A stretch of 64,000 bases of DNA from Parietaria judaica (lineage: Eukaryota; Streptophyta; Magnoliopsida; Rosales; Urticaceae). The translations under genes were made by a program, and so were the position numbers. Every line of letters begins with the position of its first letter. Position 1 is the stretch's first letter. The stretch is from contig OX940864.1 of the NCBI GenBank assembly GCA_954871525.1, forward strand, positions 16,176,001 through 16,240,000, in the 5' to 3' direction. Below, in pieces: positions 51,507 through 61,687 of this stretch. The notes under the pieces are model-generated. The model did not search any database and was not told the DNA's origin. It saw only the letters and a program-made list of their open reading frames with translations.

Positions 51507-53433
51507 TCAGTACTTGTAGTCCTTCACGTGGAGGCTCTCTCCAACTCCGTCACCAAGGTTGGCGGCTCCCTTGTAAGTTCCCAAAGTGGCCTCGGAGTTA
51601 GCCTTGGCACGGGCCAAGAACGCTGCCTGAGCCTTGGGGATGTTCTCGTCTTTTCCACCCCACGCCTTGAGGGTGCTCGCCTGGAGGGCACGCCCGAAGG
51701 AGAAGGAGAGCGACCACGGCTTCTTGCCCTTGTACTCGTTCATGGCGTTGAGGTTGAGGGTCGCCTCTTCCTCGCTCTGCCCTCCGGAGAGGAACACAAC
51801 AGCCGGAACCGCCGCCGGCATGGTCCTCTGTAGGGCCCGCACGGTGTACTCGGCAATAACTTCCGGTGCGACCTTCTTCGACTCTGAGCCGGGGGTGACC
51901 ATGTTAGGCTTGAGGAGGGTTCCCTCGAGGAGGACGTGGTGGTCGTTAAGGGCCTTGTAGCAAGCAGCAACGACGCGCTCGGTGACATCAGCGCAGCGGT
52001 CGATGTCGTGGGTCCCATCAACAAGGATCTCAGGCTCCACAATGGGTACGAGTCCGTTCTCCTGGCAGATGATGGCGTAGCGGGCCAGACCATTGGCGTT
52101 CTCGTTGATCGAGAGCTGGGACGGCTCGTTAGGGCCAATCTTGAGCACGGAACGCCATTTGGCGAAACGAGCACCGGCCTGGTAGTACTTCTGGCAGCGC
52201 TGGGCCAGGCCGTCAAGGCCCTGGGTGGTGGTCTCACCGTCAGTTCCGGCGAGCTCGACGGTACCCTTGTCCACCTTGATACCCGGCAACACACCACCCT
52301 CGTTCAGAACGTCAACGAATGGCTTGCCTGCGTAGATATATCAGAATGTTATTCAGTGTTTAAAAGCTAAAAAAAATAAACAAAAGTTCAATTTCTCCCC
52401 TTAATATGTATTTATAACAATTTTCCTCCTCAATTCTAAAAGTATTACCGATTTTCATCAAATGTCACCCTACATTGAATGATCATACTAGTATTAAATG
52501 ACAGCAATCTTCATTTCTGTAGTAGTATTCATTGCACTGGACCTGAAATTCAACGAAAGACGGGTACGACGCGACAAACACATATATCCTAGTCAACTCT
52601 TACTAGAACCAATAAAATCCCACATTAGAAGTTCACATATATGTGTATCTAATAAGCTATTATTGAAAACACGGCGATTAGTATGAAATTCATAGCCCGA
52701 ATGGATTCAAAGCAACCAAAAAAACCGTATACATACCAGCGGCGGTGCTCTGATAGAGGGTCTCCTCGTAGAGGATGACACCGCTCAGGTACTGCATGGC
52801 GCCGGGGGTGGTGAAGAGGAGCTCACGGAGAATCCTCCTGTTGGTCTCGGTGTTCTCGACGTTGATGCTCGACAAACGCTTCCCGATCGTGCCGGTCGAC
52901 TCGTCAGCCGCGAGAATACCCTTCCCGGGGGTGCCGATGTAGGCGGCGTTCTTGATCAGCTCATCTGCAACACGATAGAGTACCAAAATTTAAGATCAGA
53001 TCCGATCGAATTCTTCTTTTTCAAAATATGTTTTCATATCGATTCGAAATACAATCATAGAACGATAATCCACACATAGAAGGCAACAAATACGTCGATC
53101 CAAAGCCATTTCTGAGTTCAGATTCAGTATTCAGATTTCTTACACTCAAATACCGATATAAATCAACACCAAAACAGGGGATCTTCAACAAATAGATCAA
53201 AGAAGAACACTTTTCACAACTGATTCGCGATTCAATCCAATAAAGCTTATTCATGCTCAGATCCAAGAAAAAAAAATCGAAACTTTTCGAGAAAACAGCA
53301 GATCTGAACGATCGAATCAAATTAAAGGCGAGAAATCAAGAGAAAAACAGAGATGAGCTCGATCAAGGCAAAAGCGAAGAGATCTGCATGGATTTGGAGG
53401 ATTACCAGCATACTTTCCCTTGTAGCACGACAT
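51507..53433 (-). CDS. FBA: cytosolic class I fructose-bisphosphate aldolase
   Basis: It splits fructose-1,6-bisphosphate into dihydroxyacetone phosphate and glyceraldehyde-3-phosphate in cytosolic glycolysis and gluconeogenesis. Three exons, 53433-53406, 52964-52737 and 52327-51507, all with GT/AG introns (441 and 409 bp), give 358 residues, the normal cytosolic length. Class I catalytic residues are present: Asp30 (ILAADEST), Lys142 (AKWR), Glu183 (VEPEIL) and Schiff-base Lys225 ([12 protein letters not shown]), plus the C-terminal Tyr (HVKDYKY). The tiny first exon (MSCYKGKYA) is typical of plant cytosolic isoforms. The coding part is intact and GC-rich. An in-frame ATG 81 bases upstream could add 27 residues (separate entry). 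Plastid isoforms are excluded if translation starts at 53433. Confidence 0.97.
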
Positions 53434-53526
53434 TTTCAGAGTTGAAGAATCGAGATTTGAGAGAGAGAGAGAGAGAGATGATTCAGAGAGAGTGAGTGCG
53501 AGAAAGAGAGACATCTTAGGGTTTTA
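53434..53526 (-). promoter_or_regulatory. aldolase leader: telo-box, CT tract and in-frame upstream ATG
   Basis: On the minus strand AAACCCTAA (a telo-box, 53524-53516) precedes an ATG at 53514-53512, then CT-rich sequence up to the main ATG. The upstream ATG is in frame with aldolase and encodes a 27-residue Leu/Ser-rich stretch (MSLFLALTLSESSLSLSLSN...). Telo-boxes mark many highly expressed plant housekeeping genes near their transcription start. Whether transcripts include the upstream ATG is unknown. Confidence 0.6.
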
Positions 53527-54206
53527 ATACTGCGAAATGACATAGGATTTCACGCCAGGGTTTTGTCTTTTTTACACTTTTACCCCTGACCTCCAATTTT
53601 TTTTTTTTTTAATATAGCTATTTAATAAATAAAACATTTTTAGAGAAACTAATATAGATTTAATTTATGAATAATTGCGGAAAAAAAATATTTATATATA
53701 TATATATATAAAAGCTATCACCATAACCCAACATATTACGAAACTTTTGAATGTTCTGCTTAAATATCCAAAGTCGTCAAATTTGTGTATTTAATATTTT
53801 TTATTGTTAACACATAAAACGAAACAAACATTTGTGGAGATGGATGAGATGAAATCAATTGAAAACGCAGATTACGTGATTTAGTGCGTTTAAGAAAAGA
53901 AGATACTTTTGGTGCAATTATCCCTTTTATTTATTATCATTTTCCTCACAGTTGGAATCAAAAGTTTGCATGATTCGTGAACTCTTGGATTTACAATATA
54001 AATGAAAAAGTGGGATGAGCGTTGAATTACATACTTTATTTTCATAAGAAAATAATGAAAGCATGATAGAGTTAGGAATCTGATGGCAAAAACAATATTA
54101 ATATTTTGGGATAATTGTAGTATACGTATTCAATCTTAATCCTAAGTGTGTCCGTAATATTTCAATCTCTTTTTTTAGCGGCAACAATAATAGAAGACCA
54201 CAGAAC
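53527..54206. other. intergenic, upstream of aldolase
   Basis: AT-rich. No gene recognised. Confidence 0.5.
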
Positions 54207-54211
54207 ATCGT
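54207..54211. repeat. target site duplication, left copy (ATCGT)
   Basis: ATCGT stands directly before the TG of the left LTR and again directly after the CA of the right LTR (62431-62435). Confidence 0.95.
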
Positions 54212-54954
54212 TGTAGAGGGGGTTTTTCACCACCCTTTTCCAGTCACAAAGACAATCATCAAATAATAAATAAAATGACAACAAATGATGAGTATCTCTG
54301 TTTTATTATGATTTCCGAAATGAGCTCGGTTTTCTTCCGTTAAATAGCTGGACAGATGAAGGATCATGAGCCTCAGATAATTCTATTACAAGATCTCTTT
54401 TTCTTGCTTTTGCTGAGTCTTTTTTCTCTCCCTTTTCTTCGAATCACCAACTGACCAACCTCTACAAAATGAGGCTTATCTTGCCTTTTATAGAGTTACA
54501 ATACTTTCCCCTTCTATCCTTCCCGCCCTTTTTTCTCTTTAATCATCATTTTCTGACGTGATTTGAGGGCAGCGGGGTTTATCCTCACTTTATGTCACCT
54601 CCGAGCATGCTCCCGTAATGGGTAGGTGCGCCGCATTAAATGCGCGTCTCGTCAGCCGTCGCTGACGCTCTCATCGAGGGAGTAGGTCGGCTTCATTAAA
54701 TGCCCGTCTCTTCGGCTGTCACCGGGCTCTGCATAATCATCATGACGAAGTTCCTCGTCGAGTCGTGATGGGACGCTTCATCGCGACCCGCTTGCTCGCG
54801 TGGCTGCGTCCCCTCGCTGATGGACCTCCTCGGGGTATTCCTCTTCGGGGATGTCCTTCCTCGCTGGTGAACTTCCTCGCCTCCCTCATGTCGTTTATGG
54901 ACAAAACGACACGAGTTGTGTTGAGGATGGATTTGACCAAATCCGACCTTAACA
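54212..54954 (-). repeat. 3' LTR of the Tat element
   Basis: 743 bp, matched base for base by 61688-62430 except two substitutions. It carries the same TATA box (TATAAAAGG, 54484-54492, minus). Confidence 0.97.
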
Positions 54955-54972
54955 GTTAGTCCCCCATTTTAT
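54955..54972 (-). other. polypurine tract of the Tat element
   Basis: On the minus strand AAAATGGGGGACTAAC immediately precedes the 3' LTR, in the position where plus-strand synthesis is primed. Confidence 0.75.
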
Positions 54973-55613
54973 CAAGTGTATACACTTGGTAAAATAAAGT
55001 ATAACTGCCTTGGGGGTTGGCACTAGCCGGCGCCGATTGACTCGTGGTCGGTGACTCCTTCTTCGGCTCCTCGCGTGGTCATGTTGTTGCGCCACTCTCT
55101 TTTCTTGCCGAGTTTCCTTTGCGCCCCCCTTAGGTTGTTTCTGCTTGCTTCCTTTCGGGCGTGCTTGCCTGTTTGTTTACATATATATTATATATTCTTT
55201 TTGTTTTATGTATTCTTCTCGGCTCTCTTAGCTGGACCGGGCTTGCTCGGCACCCTTAGCCGTAAATAGGATCTCGGCCTGTATTGCCGGACCGGGTTTG
55301 CTCGGCACCCTTAGCCGTAAATAGGATCTCGGCCTGTATTGCCGGACCGGGTTTGCTCGGCACCCTTAGCCGTAAATATACGTATATCGTTGTATATTTA
55401 TAATTGTTATCGAAGTTCTCATCGATGCGTGTGTGGGAATGTAGTAATTACTTCTTCTGACGAACCTGAGATAAGAATAAAGGGGCCATATGTAGCAACA
55501 ATTCGAGTCAGTTCAAAAATAGAAGTCATGTGATAAAGAGAAAAAGTGGCCCCGAACTGGCAGAAAGATAAGATTTATATTCATAATGACGAAGATGAAT
55601 CAGCGAGATGGGG
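54973..55613. other. non-coding stretch between pol and 3' LTR
   Basis: Tat elements often have a long untranslated region here. It contains the 55-bp tandem repeat listed next. The short ORFs on either strand are not protein-like. Confidence 0.6.
55234..55378. repeat. 55-bp tandem repeat, 2.6 units
   Basis: Units begin GGACCGGG at 55234, 55289 and 55344, exact period 55, nearly identical. Confidence 0.95.
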
Positions 55614-58600
55614 CTACTGGTAGAACTTTTTCAAGTGTTTCACGTTCCAACTCCGCATTACTTTTGCTCCTTCCGTATTCTTGAGCTCGTAGACTCCCGG
55701 TTTGACGACATTGGTAACCACGTAGGGGCCTTCCCAGGTTTGCCCCAGCTTCCCGGCATTTGCTTCGGCTGTATTCTGGAAAACTCGTCGGAGGACCATT
55801 TCCCCGACTACGAATCTTCTTGGGCGCACTTTCTTGTTGTAAAAACGCGCGATCGTGTTCTGATAATTGGCCACGTGCGTGCTTGCTTGCTCACGCCTCT
55901 CGTCGATGTGGTCGAGCTGATGGAAGAGACCCTGCTCGTTATCCTCTTCGCGGCTAGGGGCCAGCGTCCGACGGAGGCTTGGAATGTCAACCTCTGCTGG
56001 GATCACAGCTTCCACTCCGAAGGCCAAGGCGAAAGGCGTCTCGCCGGTCGCGGAATGGGGGGTGGTCCGATAAGCCCATAGCACTCCCGGTAGCTCGTCC
56101 GCCCACAGTCCTTTCTTTTCGCCGAGCCTCCTTTTGATGTTGTCGACGATGGTTCGGTTGACCGCCTCGGCGTTCCCGTTGCCTTGGGGGTACCGTGGAG
56201 TCGATGTGTTGAGCTTTATTCTCCACCGCTTGCAGAAATCCCCGAATCTCTTCGAGATGAACTGGGACCCGTTATCGGCGATTATCTCCCGGGGTAAGCC
56301 GAAGCGAGTAATCACGTTCTTCCAAACGTAGCTCTCGACATCGGAGTCCTTGATGTTGGCGTATGCTTCCGCCTCCGTCCACTTGGTGAAGAAATCCGTG
56401 ACGACGAGCATGAACCTCTTCTGTCGCGGGCCGATGGGCATAGGGCCGACGATGTCCATCGACCACTTCATGAAAGGATAAGGAACCGAGACCACTGAGA
56501 GCTCTTCGGCCGGGCAGTTGATTGCTGGCGCGTGCCGCTGACATTTTTCGCACCTCTTAGCATGGTTGATGCAATCTGCGACAATGGTTTCCCAAAAGAA
56601 ACCCTGCCGCTTAGTCTTTCTGAGCAAGGATCGCCCGCCAGAGTGATTTCCACAATCCCCACTATGGATTTCCCGCATGACGTACTCGGCCTCCCTTTTG
56701 CCAAGGCATCGTAGGTAGGGACCTACGAGGCTTCTTCTGTAAAGTATGTTGTCAAGGACGGTGTACCTGGAACTTTTTGACTTGATCTTTCGGGATTCTT
56801 GCGGGTCTTCGGGCAGCGTTCCTTCAAGGATGTACCTTTGGAGGGGCGTCCTCCAATCTTCTGCTTCATCGTCATTCACAACTCCCCGCTCCCCTTCCTC
56901 GTCCTCGCTTTCCCCGATCTCGTTTATGTTGGCCTTGCCCGCATTTGCCTCCTCGGCTTCTCCCTTTCCTCTAGCTTTCTTCTTTGCCGGGCCCTCTTCT
57001 CTCCGGATGCTCGGTGTCTCCACCGTTTCTACCGTGACGGACCTTAGCTCTCCGATTTCAGTCGTAGAACCCAGGCCTGCCAGCGCGTCGGCGTGAGTGT
57101 TGTCTCCCCGCGTCACCTGTGTCAGGCTAAAGTAGTCGAATTTCCTCGATAGAGCCTCGACCACTCCTGCGTAAGCCTCCATTCGCTCGTCGTTTTTCTC
57201 GTATTCCCCGTTCACCTGCTTCACCACCAGCTGCGAATCCGAGAAAGCATGCAAGTTTTTCGCCCCGATTGCCAAGGATGATTGCATCCCGATGATGAGC
57301 GCCTCATACTCCGACTCGTTGTTGGTGGAGCGATATGCAAGACGACAGGCTTTTTCTATCACATCTCCCCTAGGGGAGGTGATCCTGATCCCTACCCCAG
57401 ATCCTTGCGCTGTAGCGGATCCATCGACTTGTAACTTCCAGATGCCGGCTTTGTCGCCCGGGTCTACCGGATCCTTTGGCAATTCGATGAGGAAGTCTGC
57501 GAGCACTTGAGACTTGAGGCTTGTCCGAAGCTTGTATTCAATGTCGTACGCTCCCAGCTTTATGGACCACTTCGTGACCCTCCCCGACTGGCTCGGGCCG
57601 TAGATGATAGTGCAGATGGGTCTGTCGGTCATGACGACGATGGTGTGGGCTTGGAAGTGGTGCTTCAGTCTCTCCGATGCGTCGTATACTGCCAGAGCAA
57701 GTTTCTCGGGTTGAGGGTATCTCGTCTCGGCGTCGAGGAGTTTCCTGCTGATGTAGGAGACTGGCCTCTGCTCCCCGTCCTCCTCTCGCACAAGCACTTG
57801 GCTGATCGCGCGATCAGACACAGCGATGTATAAATATAATGGCTCCCCCGGTCTTGGTTTCGTCATGACGGGCGGCGATGACAAGTAGGACTTCAGCGCC
57901 TGGAAGGCTTCCTCGCATTTCTCGGTCCACTCGAACTTTTTGTTCTTCCTTAATAGTTCGTAGAAAAGAAGGGTTTTGTCGGCCGATCGCGAGATAAATC
58001 GGTTCAAAGCAGCAATCCTCCCGGTCAGTCTCTGAATCTCTCTTCGATTTCTGGGCGAGGGCATGCTCTTGATTGCCTCGATTTGCTCGGGGTCGGCTTC
58101 GACCCCTCGCCGAGTGACCATGTGGCCCAAGAATCTTCCCGAGGACATACCGAAGGTGCACTTAGTGGGATTCAGCTTCATTCCGTGCAGGTTTAAAATC
58201 TCGAAACATTCTTCCAGGTGCTCAACGTGCGCCGCCGCTTTCAGGGATTTGACGACCATGTCGTCAATATACACCTCCATGCTCTTCCCGATCTGCTTGT
58301 GGAACATCTTGGTCACCAGCCTTTGATAAGTCGCTCCGGCGTTCTTCAGTCCGAAGGGCATGACTTTGTAGCAGTACGTGCCTCTCTCGCTGACGAAGGC
58401 GGTCTTCTCTTCATCCTCCGGGTGCATCCTAATCTGGTGGTATCCGGAATACGCATCTATGAAGCTGAGAAGCTCGTAGCCGTGGGTGGCCTCGACGAGG
58501 CGATCTATATGCGGCATCGGGAAACTATCCTTCGGGCAGGCTCGGTTGAGGTCGGTGAAGTCCACACAAACTCGCCATTTGCCATTCTTCTTCTTTACGA

Positions 58601-58928
58601 CGACTGTGTTAGCCAGCCATTCGGGATATTTTACCTCTCGAATGGTGCCCATCGAGAGCAGCTTATCCACCTCGTCATTGATGATCTTGTTTCTATCGGG
58701 GGCCGTCTTTCTCCTTTTCTGTACGACGGGCTTGTGCCTTGGGTCGGCGTTGAGGCGATGAGCTGTTACCGAGGGGTCGATTCCTGGCATGTCCTCGTGA
58801 GACCAAGCGAAACTCCCCCGGTTCCTCTTGAGGAAATTGATTAGTTGTGCCTTGGTATCCGGCTCGAGCTCCACGCCTATTCCGACCGTCCGAGTAGGAT
58901 CGGATTCGTCGATGCAAACTCGCTCCAC
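55614..58928 (-). CDS. Tat-type pol: reverse transcriptase, two RNase H domains, integrase
   Basis: This frame makes the enzymes that copy and insert the element. Over 1104 residues: the RT core (KYPEWLANTVVVKKKNGKWR, LLSFIDAYSGYHQI, MPFGLKNAGATYQ, catalytic YIDDM); a first RNase H/connection region (LYLYIAVSDRAISQVLV, VSYISRKLL); a second, plant-like RNase H with its acidic residues (VDGSATAQGSGVG, NNESEYEALI, FSDSQLVV, HADALAG); an acidic linker; integrase with an HHCC finger (HSGDCGNHSG, CEKCQ) and DDE residues (SMDIVGP, ADNGSQF, GNGNAEAVN); and a C-terminal EGPYVV...WNVKHLKKFY block. Uninterrupted. The listed start is the first ATG in the open frame; the native product is probably fused to or processed from gag-protease upstream. 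Confidence 0.95.
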   Translation of the reverse strand: MERVCIDESDPTRTVGIGVELEPDTKAQLINFLKRNRGSFAWSHEDMPGIDPSVTAHRLNADPRHKPVVQKRRKTAPDRNKIINDEVDKLLSMGTIREVKYPEWLANTVVVKKKNGKWRVCVDFTDLNRACPKDSFPMPHIDRLVEATHGYELLSFIDAYSGYHQIRMHPEDEEKTAFVSERGTYCYKVMPFGLKNAGATYQRLVTKMFHKQIGKSMEVYIDDMVVKSLKAAAHVEHLEECFEILNLHGMKLNPTKCTFGMSSGRFLGHMVTRRGVEADPEQIEAIKSMPSPRNRREIQRLTGRIAALNRFISRSADKTLLFYELLRKNKKFEWTEKCEEAFQALKSYLSSPPVMTKPRPGEPLYLYIAVSDRAISQVLVREEDGEQRPVSYISRKLLDAETRYPQPEKLALAVYDASERLKHHFQAHTIVVMTDRPICTIIYGPSQSGRVTKWSIKLGAYDIEYKLRTSLKSQVLADFLIELPKDPVDPGDKAGIWKLQVDGSATAQGSGVGIRITSPRGDVIEKACRLAYRSTNNESEYEALIIGMQSSLAIGAKNLHAFSDSQLVVKQVNGEYEKNDERMEAYAGVVEALSRKFDYFSLTQVTRGDNTHADALAGLGSTTEIGELRSVTVETVETPSIRREEGPAKKKARGKGEAEEANAGKANINEIGESEDEEGERGVVNDDEAEDWRTPLQRYILEGTLPEDPQESRKIKSKSSRYTVLDNILYRRSLVGPYLRCLGKREAEYVMREIHSGDCGNHSGGRSLLRKTKRQGFFWETIVADCINHAKRCEKCQRHAPAINCPAEELSVVSVPYPFMKWSMDIVGPMPIGPRQKRFMLVVTDFFTKWTEAEAYANIKDSDVESYVWKNVITRFGLPREIIADNGSQFISKRFGDFCKRWRIKLNTSTPRYPQGNGNAEAVNRTIVDNIKRRLGEKKGLWADELPGVLWAYRTTPHSATGETPFALAFGVEAVIPAEVDIPSLRRTLAPSREEDNEQGLFHQLDHIDERREQASTHVANYQNTIARFYNKKVRPRRFVVGEMVLRRVFQNTAEANAGKLGQTWEGPYVVTNVVKPGVYELKNTEGAKVMRSWNVKHLKKFYQ

Positions 58929-59072
58929 TCCTTCGATCTGCGCTCCTCCCTTTCTTTCTTCGGCGCCCCGAGCCTCGACGTCTTCCGTGCTAAGAATCCT
59001 GGCTGTGCTATCGACGCCTTTCCCCCGGCTTTCACTCCGCCCGGGAAACCTTGGGGCGGGCGTCGCTAATTG

Positions 59073-61622
59073 CTATAATCCGGCCGGCTCTCCCTTCTCC
59101 GTCTGCGTGGTTCCCTTTTCGGCAGTCATCGACTTGTGGTGCATCATGTAGCAGATCCGGTATGCGTCCCTGCTTCCTTTGAGCTCCTCGACTTCCCCCT
59201 CTCTCCTTCCTGGGAACTTTATGCTTTGGTGATAGGTTGACGGCACAGCCCTCATGGAGTGGATCCAAGGTCTCCCCAGGATAATATTGAAATGCGACGG
59301 GACGTTCAGCACCATGAACTCCGTCATCCGGTTGATGCTTCCTGCGCGGACCGGGAGGTGTACTGTCCCCATCGAGACGGCGACATCCCCATTGAAACCC
59401 GACACCTTGCGGGGTCGTCCTCCTATCGCGAGTCCCTCGATGCCCATCTTCGTCAAGCACTCATAAAAAATGACGTCGACTGAGCTTCCGTAGTCGACGA
59501 GGATGCGGCAGACCTCACACCCTCCGACGCTGAGCTCGAGGACCAGAGCATCGTCGTGCATGTCTGCGCAGTCCCCATTCTCCACAAATTCTATCCTTGC
59601 GCCTGCGGCGCTCATCTTCACGTCTTCTTGACCGTGCTCCTTCCCCCTCCGCTGGAAAGCTTTTATGCTGTTGACCGAATCCTCGCAGAATCGTGATCCG
59701 CCCATGATTACCTCGATTCTCGTTCTCGAGGTCGGTCGGTCTTCCTCGCTATGCCTTGCCGGTGGCGGCTCGATTGCCAGGTTCCTTTTCGCTCCGTCTC
59801 GGTCGCCCTTCCCATCGTTCGTAGGTTCTTCTTGCCGACCCTGCCATGCCCTGTTCCCATTATTCCAAGGCACGGGAGGTTTGTATGCGAAGTCCCCGAA
59901 GTCCCCTGTCGCGTATCTTCTCTGGAGCTCCTTCTTCAGCATGGCACAATCTTCAGTGGCGTGGCCATTGTAGTTATGGTAATCGCAGAATTTGCTCATA
60001 TCTTTTGGCCAAAATTTCGGCCCAAAACCTCCTCGGCCTCCCGAGAAACCCCCTCGGCCTCCCGAGAAACCCCCTCGGCCTCCAGACCTCGAGGATTCCC
60101 CTCGGTTTCCAGAAGATCTTCCTTGGTCATTAGAGAACCCTCCCTGGTTCCCCGGGTATCCTCCTCGATCGTCGGGGTACCGTTCTCGATCCCCCGAGAA
60201 TCCCCCTCGATCGTCATGGTAGCGTCCTCGGTTTTCCGAGGGTCCTCCCCGATCATCGGAGAATCGTCCTCGGCCTTCCGAGGATCTTCCTCGATAATCA
60301 GGAAATCGTCCTCGGTCTTCCGAGGATCCTCCTCGGTAGCGGTCTCTTCGATCATAGTCGCGGTCTTTGCGCTCGTCAACGTGATACACTTCTTGCCTTG
60401 GAGCTTCCCGACCTCGTCGTTCATCGGGATTTCTTCGGTCTTCTTCTCCCTTCCTTGCTCGGGACGATGGGGCATCTCCTCCGTCCCCACCTTCCCTCTT
60501 TCCATGCTGCCTTCCCTTGCTTCCACCTTCGTGGATCTTCCTTTGGGCCAAAGTCTCCTCTTCTATTTCCATGAAGAGCGTCGCCCTGTGGAGCGCATCC
60601 TCGATCGCCAACGGGCGCATTTTTATTAACTCCTCACGGAAAGGAGCCAAATACCATAGCCCATGCTTCAGTGCCTGAATAGCGACGACGCTATCGAGCC
60701 CCTGGATTTTGACCATGACGTCTTTGAACCTTCCGACGTATTGTCGGAGGGTTTCTTCTTGCCCCTGTGAAAGGTTCCACAGAGTCGTAACGGTTGCCTC
60801 GTTCTGGACGTACATCGAATAGTGCCGCAGGAAACAGGTGACGAGTTCATCGGAGTCGCCGATGGATTCCGACGGTAGCTTAGCGAACCAATCGCTCGCC
60901 GGGCCCTGCAAGCTTTCAACAAAGAGGTGGCACAGTATGGCCTCCAGCTTCGTTTCCTCGCCGCCCACGCGTTCCGTGGCGATCCGAAATGACTTCACGT
61001 GGGTGTTTGGGTCCGAAGTTCCTCTGTACTGCGAGAGCCTGACCTTAGGCAATTCTCCTAGCTCCACACCGCGGATCTTTGCCGAGAAAGGTGTCACCCT
61101 GGCCTCCTTCACCAGCCTATCGATCTCGGGCGCCGCGCTCGTGGCTTTATGCACCTGCGAGGCTACGTATCCCATCTTCGCCTCCATGCTTGAGGATATC
61201 TCCCTCATCGCTCTCTGGACCTCCTCTTGGATTGTTTCCGCTATGGTGGTTGTTAAGCCTCCCGGCGGGTTTATCGCATTCGTCGGTGTCACGCCGGCGG
61301 CATTGAAGAGATCCCTAACGATCGGCAGCGCCTGAGGCGTTAGGTTGCCTTGCTCTCCCTCAGTCGTTACTCCAATCGCTCCCCGAGCTGATGATCCCAC
61401 GATCGTGCTCTCCGGACCTTCTCTTCTTTGGCTTGCTCGCTCCAGAAGGGCAGTAAGTCGTCCGTTCCGCTCTTCCTGCTCCTCTGCCTTCTTGGCCGCC
61501 TCTTCGGCCACCCGTGTTGCTTCCATCACCCTCGCGTTGGCCTCGGCCAGCTGCTCCCGGAGTCTCTCCATGGCTAAGACTGCGTCCCCTTCTACGGTGA
61601 TGACATTATCGCTAGTCGACAT
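59073..61622 (-). CDS. Tat-type gag and protease
   Basis: 849 residues. The N-terminus has a coiled coil (about 15-65). The gag domain follows (about 190-355, SQYRGTSDPNTHVKSF, AILCHLFVESLQGPASDWF, LRQYVGRFKDV). Next come a long Arg/Gly/Asp repeat region (DRGGFS, GGRGGFS phrases) and a zinc-binding-like CDYHNYNGHATEDC. The protease lies near the end (VLELSVGGCEVCRILVDYGS). The protease active site reads Asp-Tyr-Gly where Asp-Thr/Ser-Gly is normal (TAC codon at 59490-59492), so its activity is doubtful. The frame stops at 59073, about 145 bases before the pol ATG, and an overlapping frame continues to 59032. Whether the link to pol is a natural recoding signal or damage is not settled. Confidence 0.93.
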   Translation of the reverse strand: MSTSDNVITVEGDAVLAMERLREQLAEANARVMEATRVAEEAAKKAEEQEERNGRLTALLERASQRREGPESTIVGSSARGAIGVTTEGEQGNLTPQALPIVRDLFNAAGVTPTNAINPPGGLTTTIAETIQEEVQRAMREISSSMEAKMGYVASQVHKATSAAPEIDRLVKEARVTPFSAKIRGVELGELPKVRLSQYRGTSDPNTHVKSFRIATERVGGEETKLEAILCHLFVESLQGPASDWFAKLPSESIGDSDELVTCFLRHYSMYVQNEATVTTLWNLSQGQEETLRQYVGRFKDVMVKIQGLDSVVAIQALKHGLWYLAPFREELIKMRPLAIEDALHRATLFMEIEEETLAQRKIHEGGSKGRQHGKREGGDGGDAPSSRARKGEEDRRNPDERRGREAPRQEVYHVDERKDRDYDRRDRYRGGSSEDRGRFPDYRGRSSEGRGRFSDDRGGPSENRGRYHDDRGGFSGDRERYPDDRGGYPGNQGGFSNDQGRSSGNRGESSRSGGRGGFSGGRGGFSGGRGGFGPKFWPKDMSKFCDYHNYNGHATEDCAMLKKELQRRYATGDFGDFAYKPPVPWNNGNRAWQGRQEEPTNDGKGDRDGAKRNLAIEPPPARHSEEDRPTSRTRIEVIMGGSRFCEDSVNSIKAFQRRGKEHGQEDVKMSAAGARIEFVENGDCADMHDDALVLELSVGGCEVCRILVDYGSSVDVIFYECLTKMGIEGLAIGGRPRKVSGFNGDVAVSMGTVHLPVRAGSINRMTEFMVLNVPSHFNIILGRPWIHSMRAVPSTYHQSIKFPGRREGEVEELKGSRDAYRICYMMHHKSMTAEKGTTQTEKGEPAGL
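59995..60345 (-). repeat. repetitive gag segment encoding Arg/Gly-rich phrases
   Basis: Units of about 24-30 bp (CCTCGGCCTCCCGAGAAACC and relatives) make this part of gag a degenerate minisatellite. It encodes DRGRF/DRGGF/GGRGGF phrases, likely RNA-binding. Confidence 0.85.
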
Positions 61623-61665
61623 CTCGTTCCCTCAAATTCCTGGCTGTGAGTTAGAAAGAAAACAA

Positions 61666-61687
61666 AGCCCCTCGGTGGGCGCCAAAC
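61666..61687 (-). other. primer-binding site of the Tat element
   Basis: On the minus strand TTTGGCGCCCACCGAGGGGC follows the 5' LTR directly. TGGCGCC starts are common primer-binding sites in plant gypsy elements; the tRNA was not determined. Confidence 0.75.

Noticed and set aside
51528..52370. Several open frames antisense or out of frame to aldolase exon 3
   Set aside because: They are shadows of a GC-rich, strongly biased coding exon; the aldolase frame explains the sequence fully.
54740..54959. Short ORFs inside the LTRs (also 62216-62537)
   Set aside because: Duplicated because the LTRs are duplicated; LTRs of this type are not coding.
59751..60629. 292-codon open frame antisense to gag, reminiscent of antisense ORFs in some Tat elements
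   Set aside because: It mirrors the Arg/Gly-rich repetitive gag segment, so its openness follows from codon bias there. Known Tat antisense ORFs lie near the 3' LTR, not in gag.
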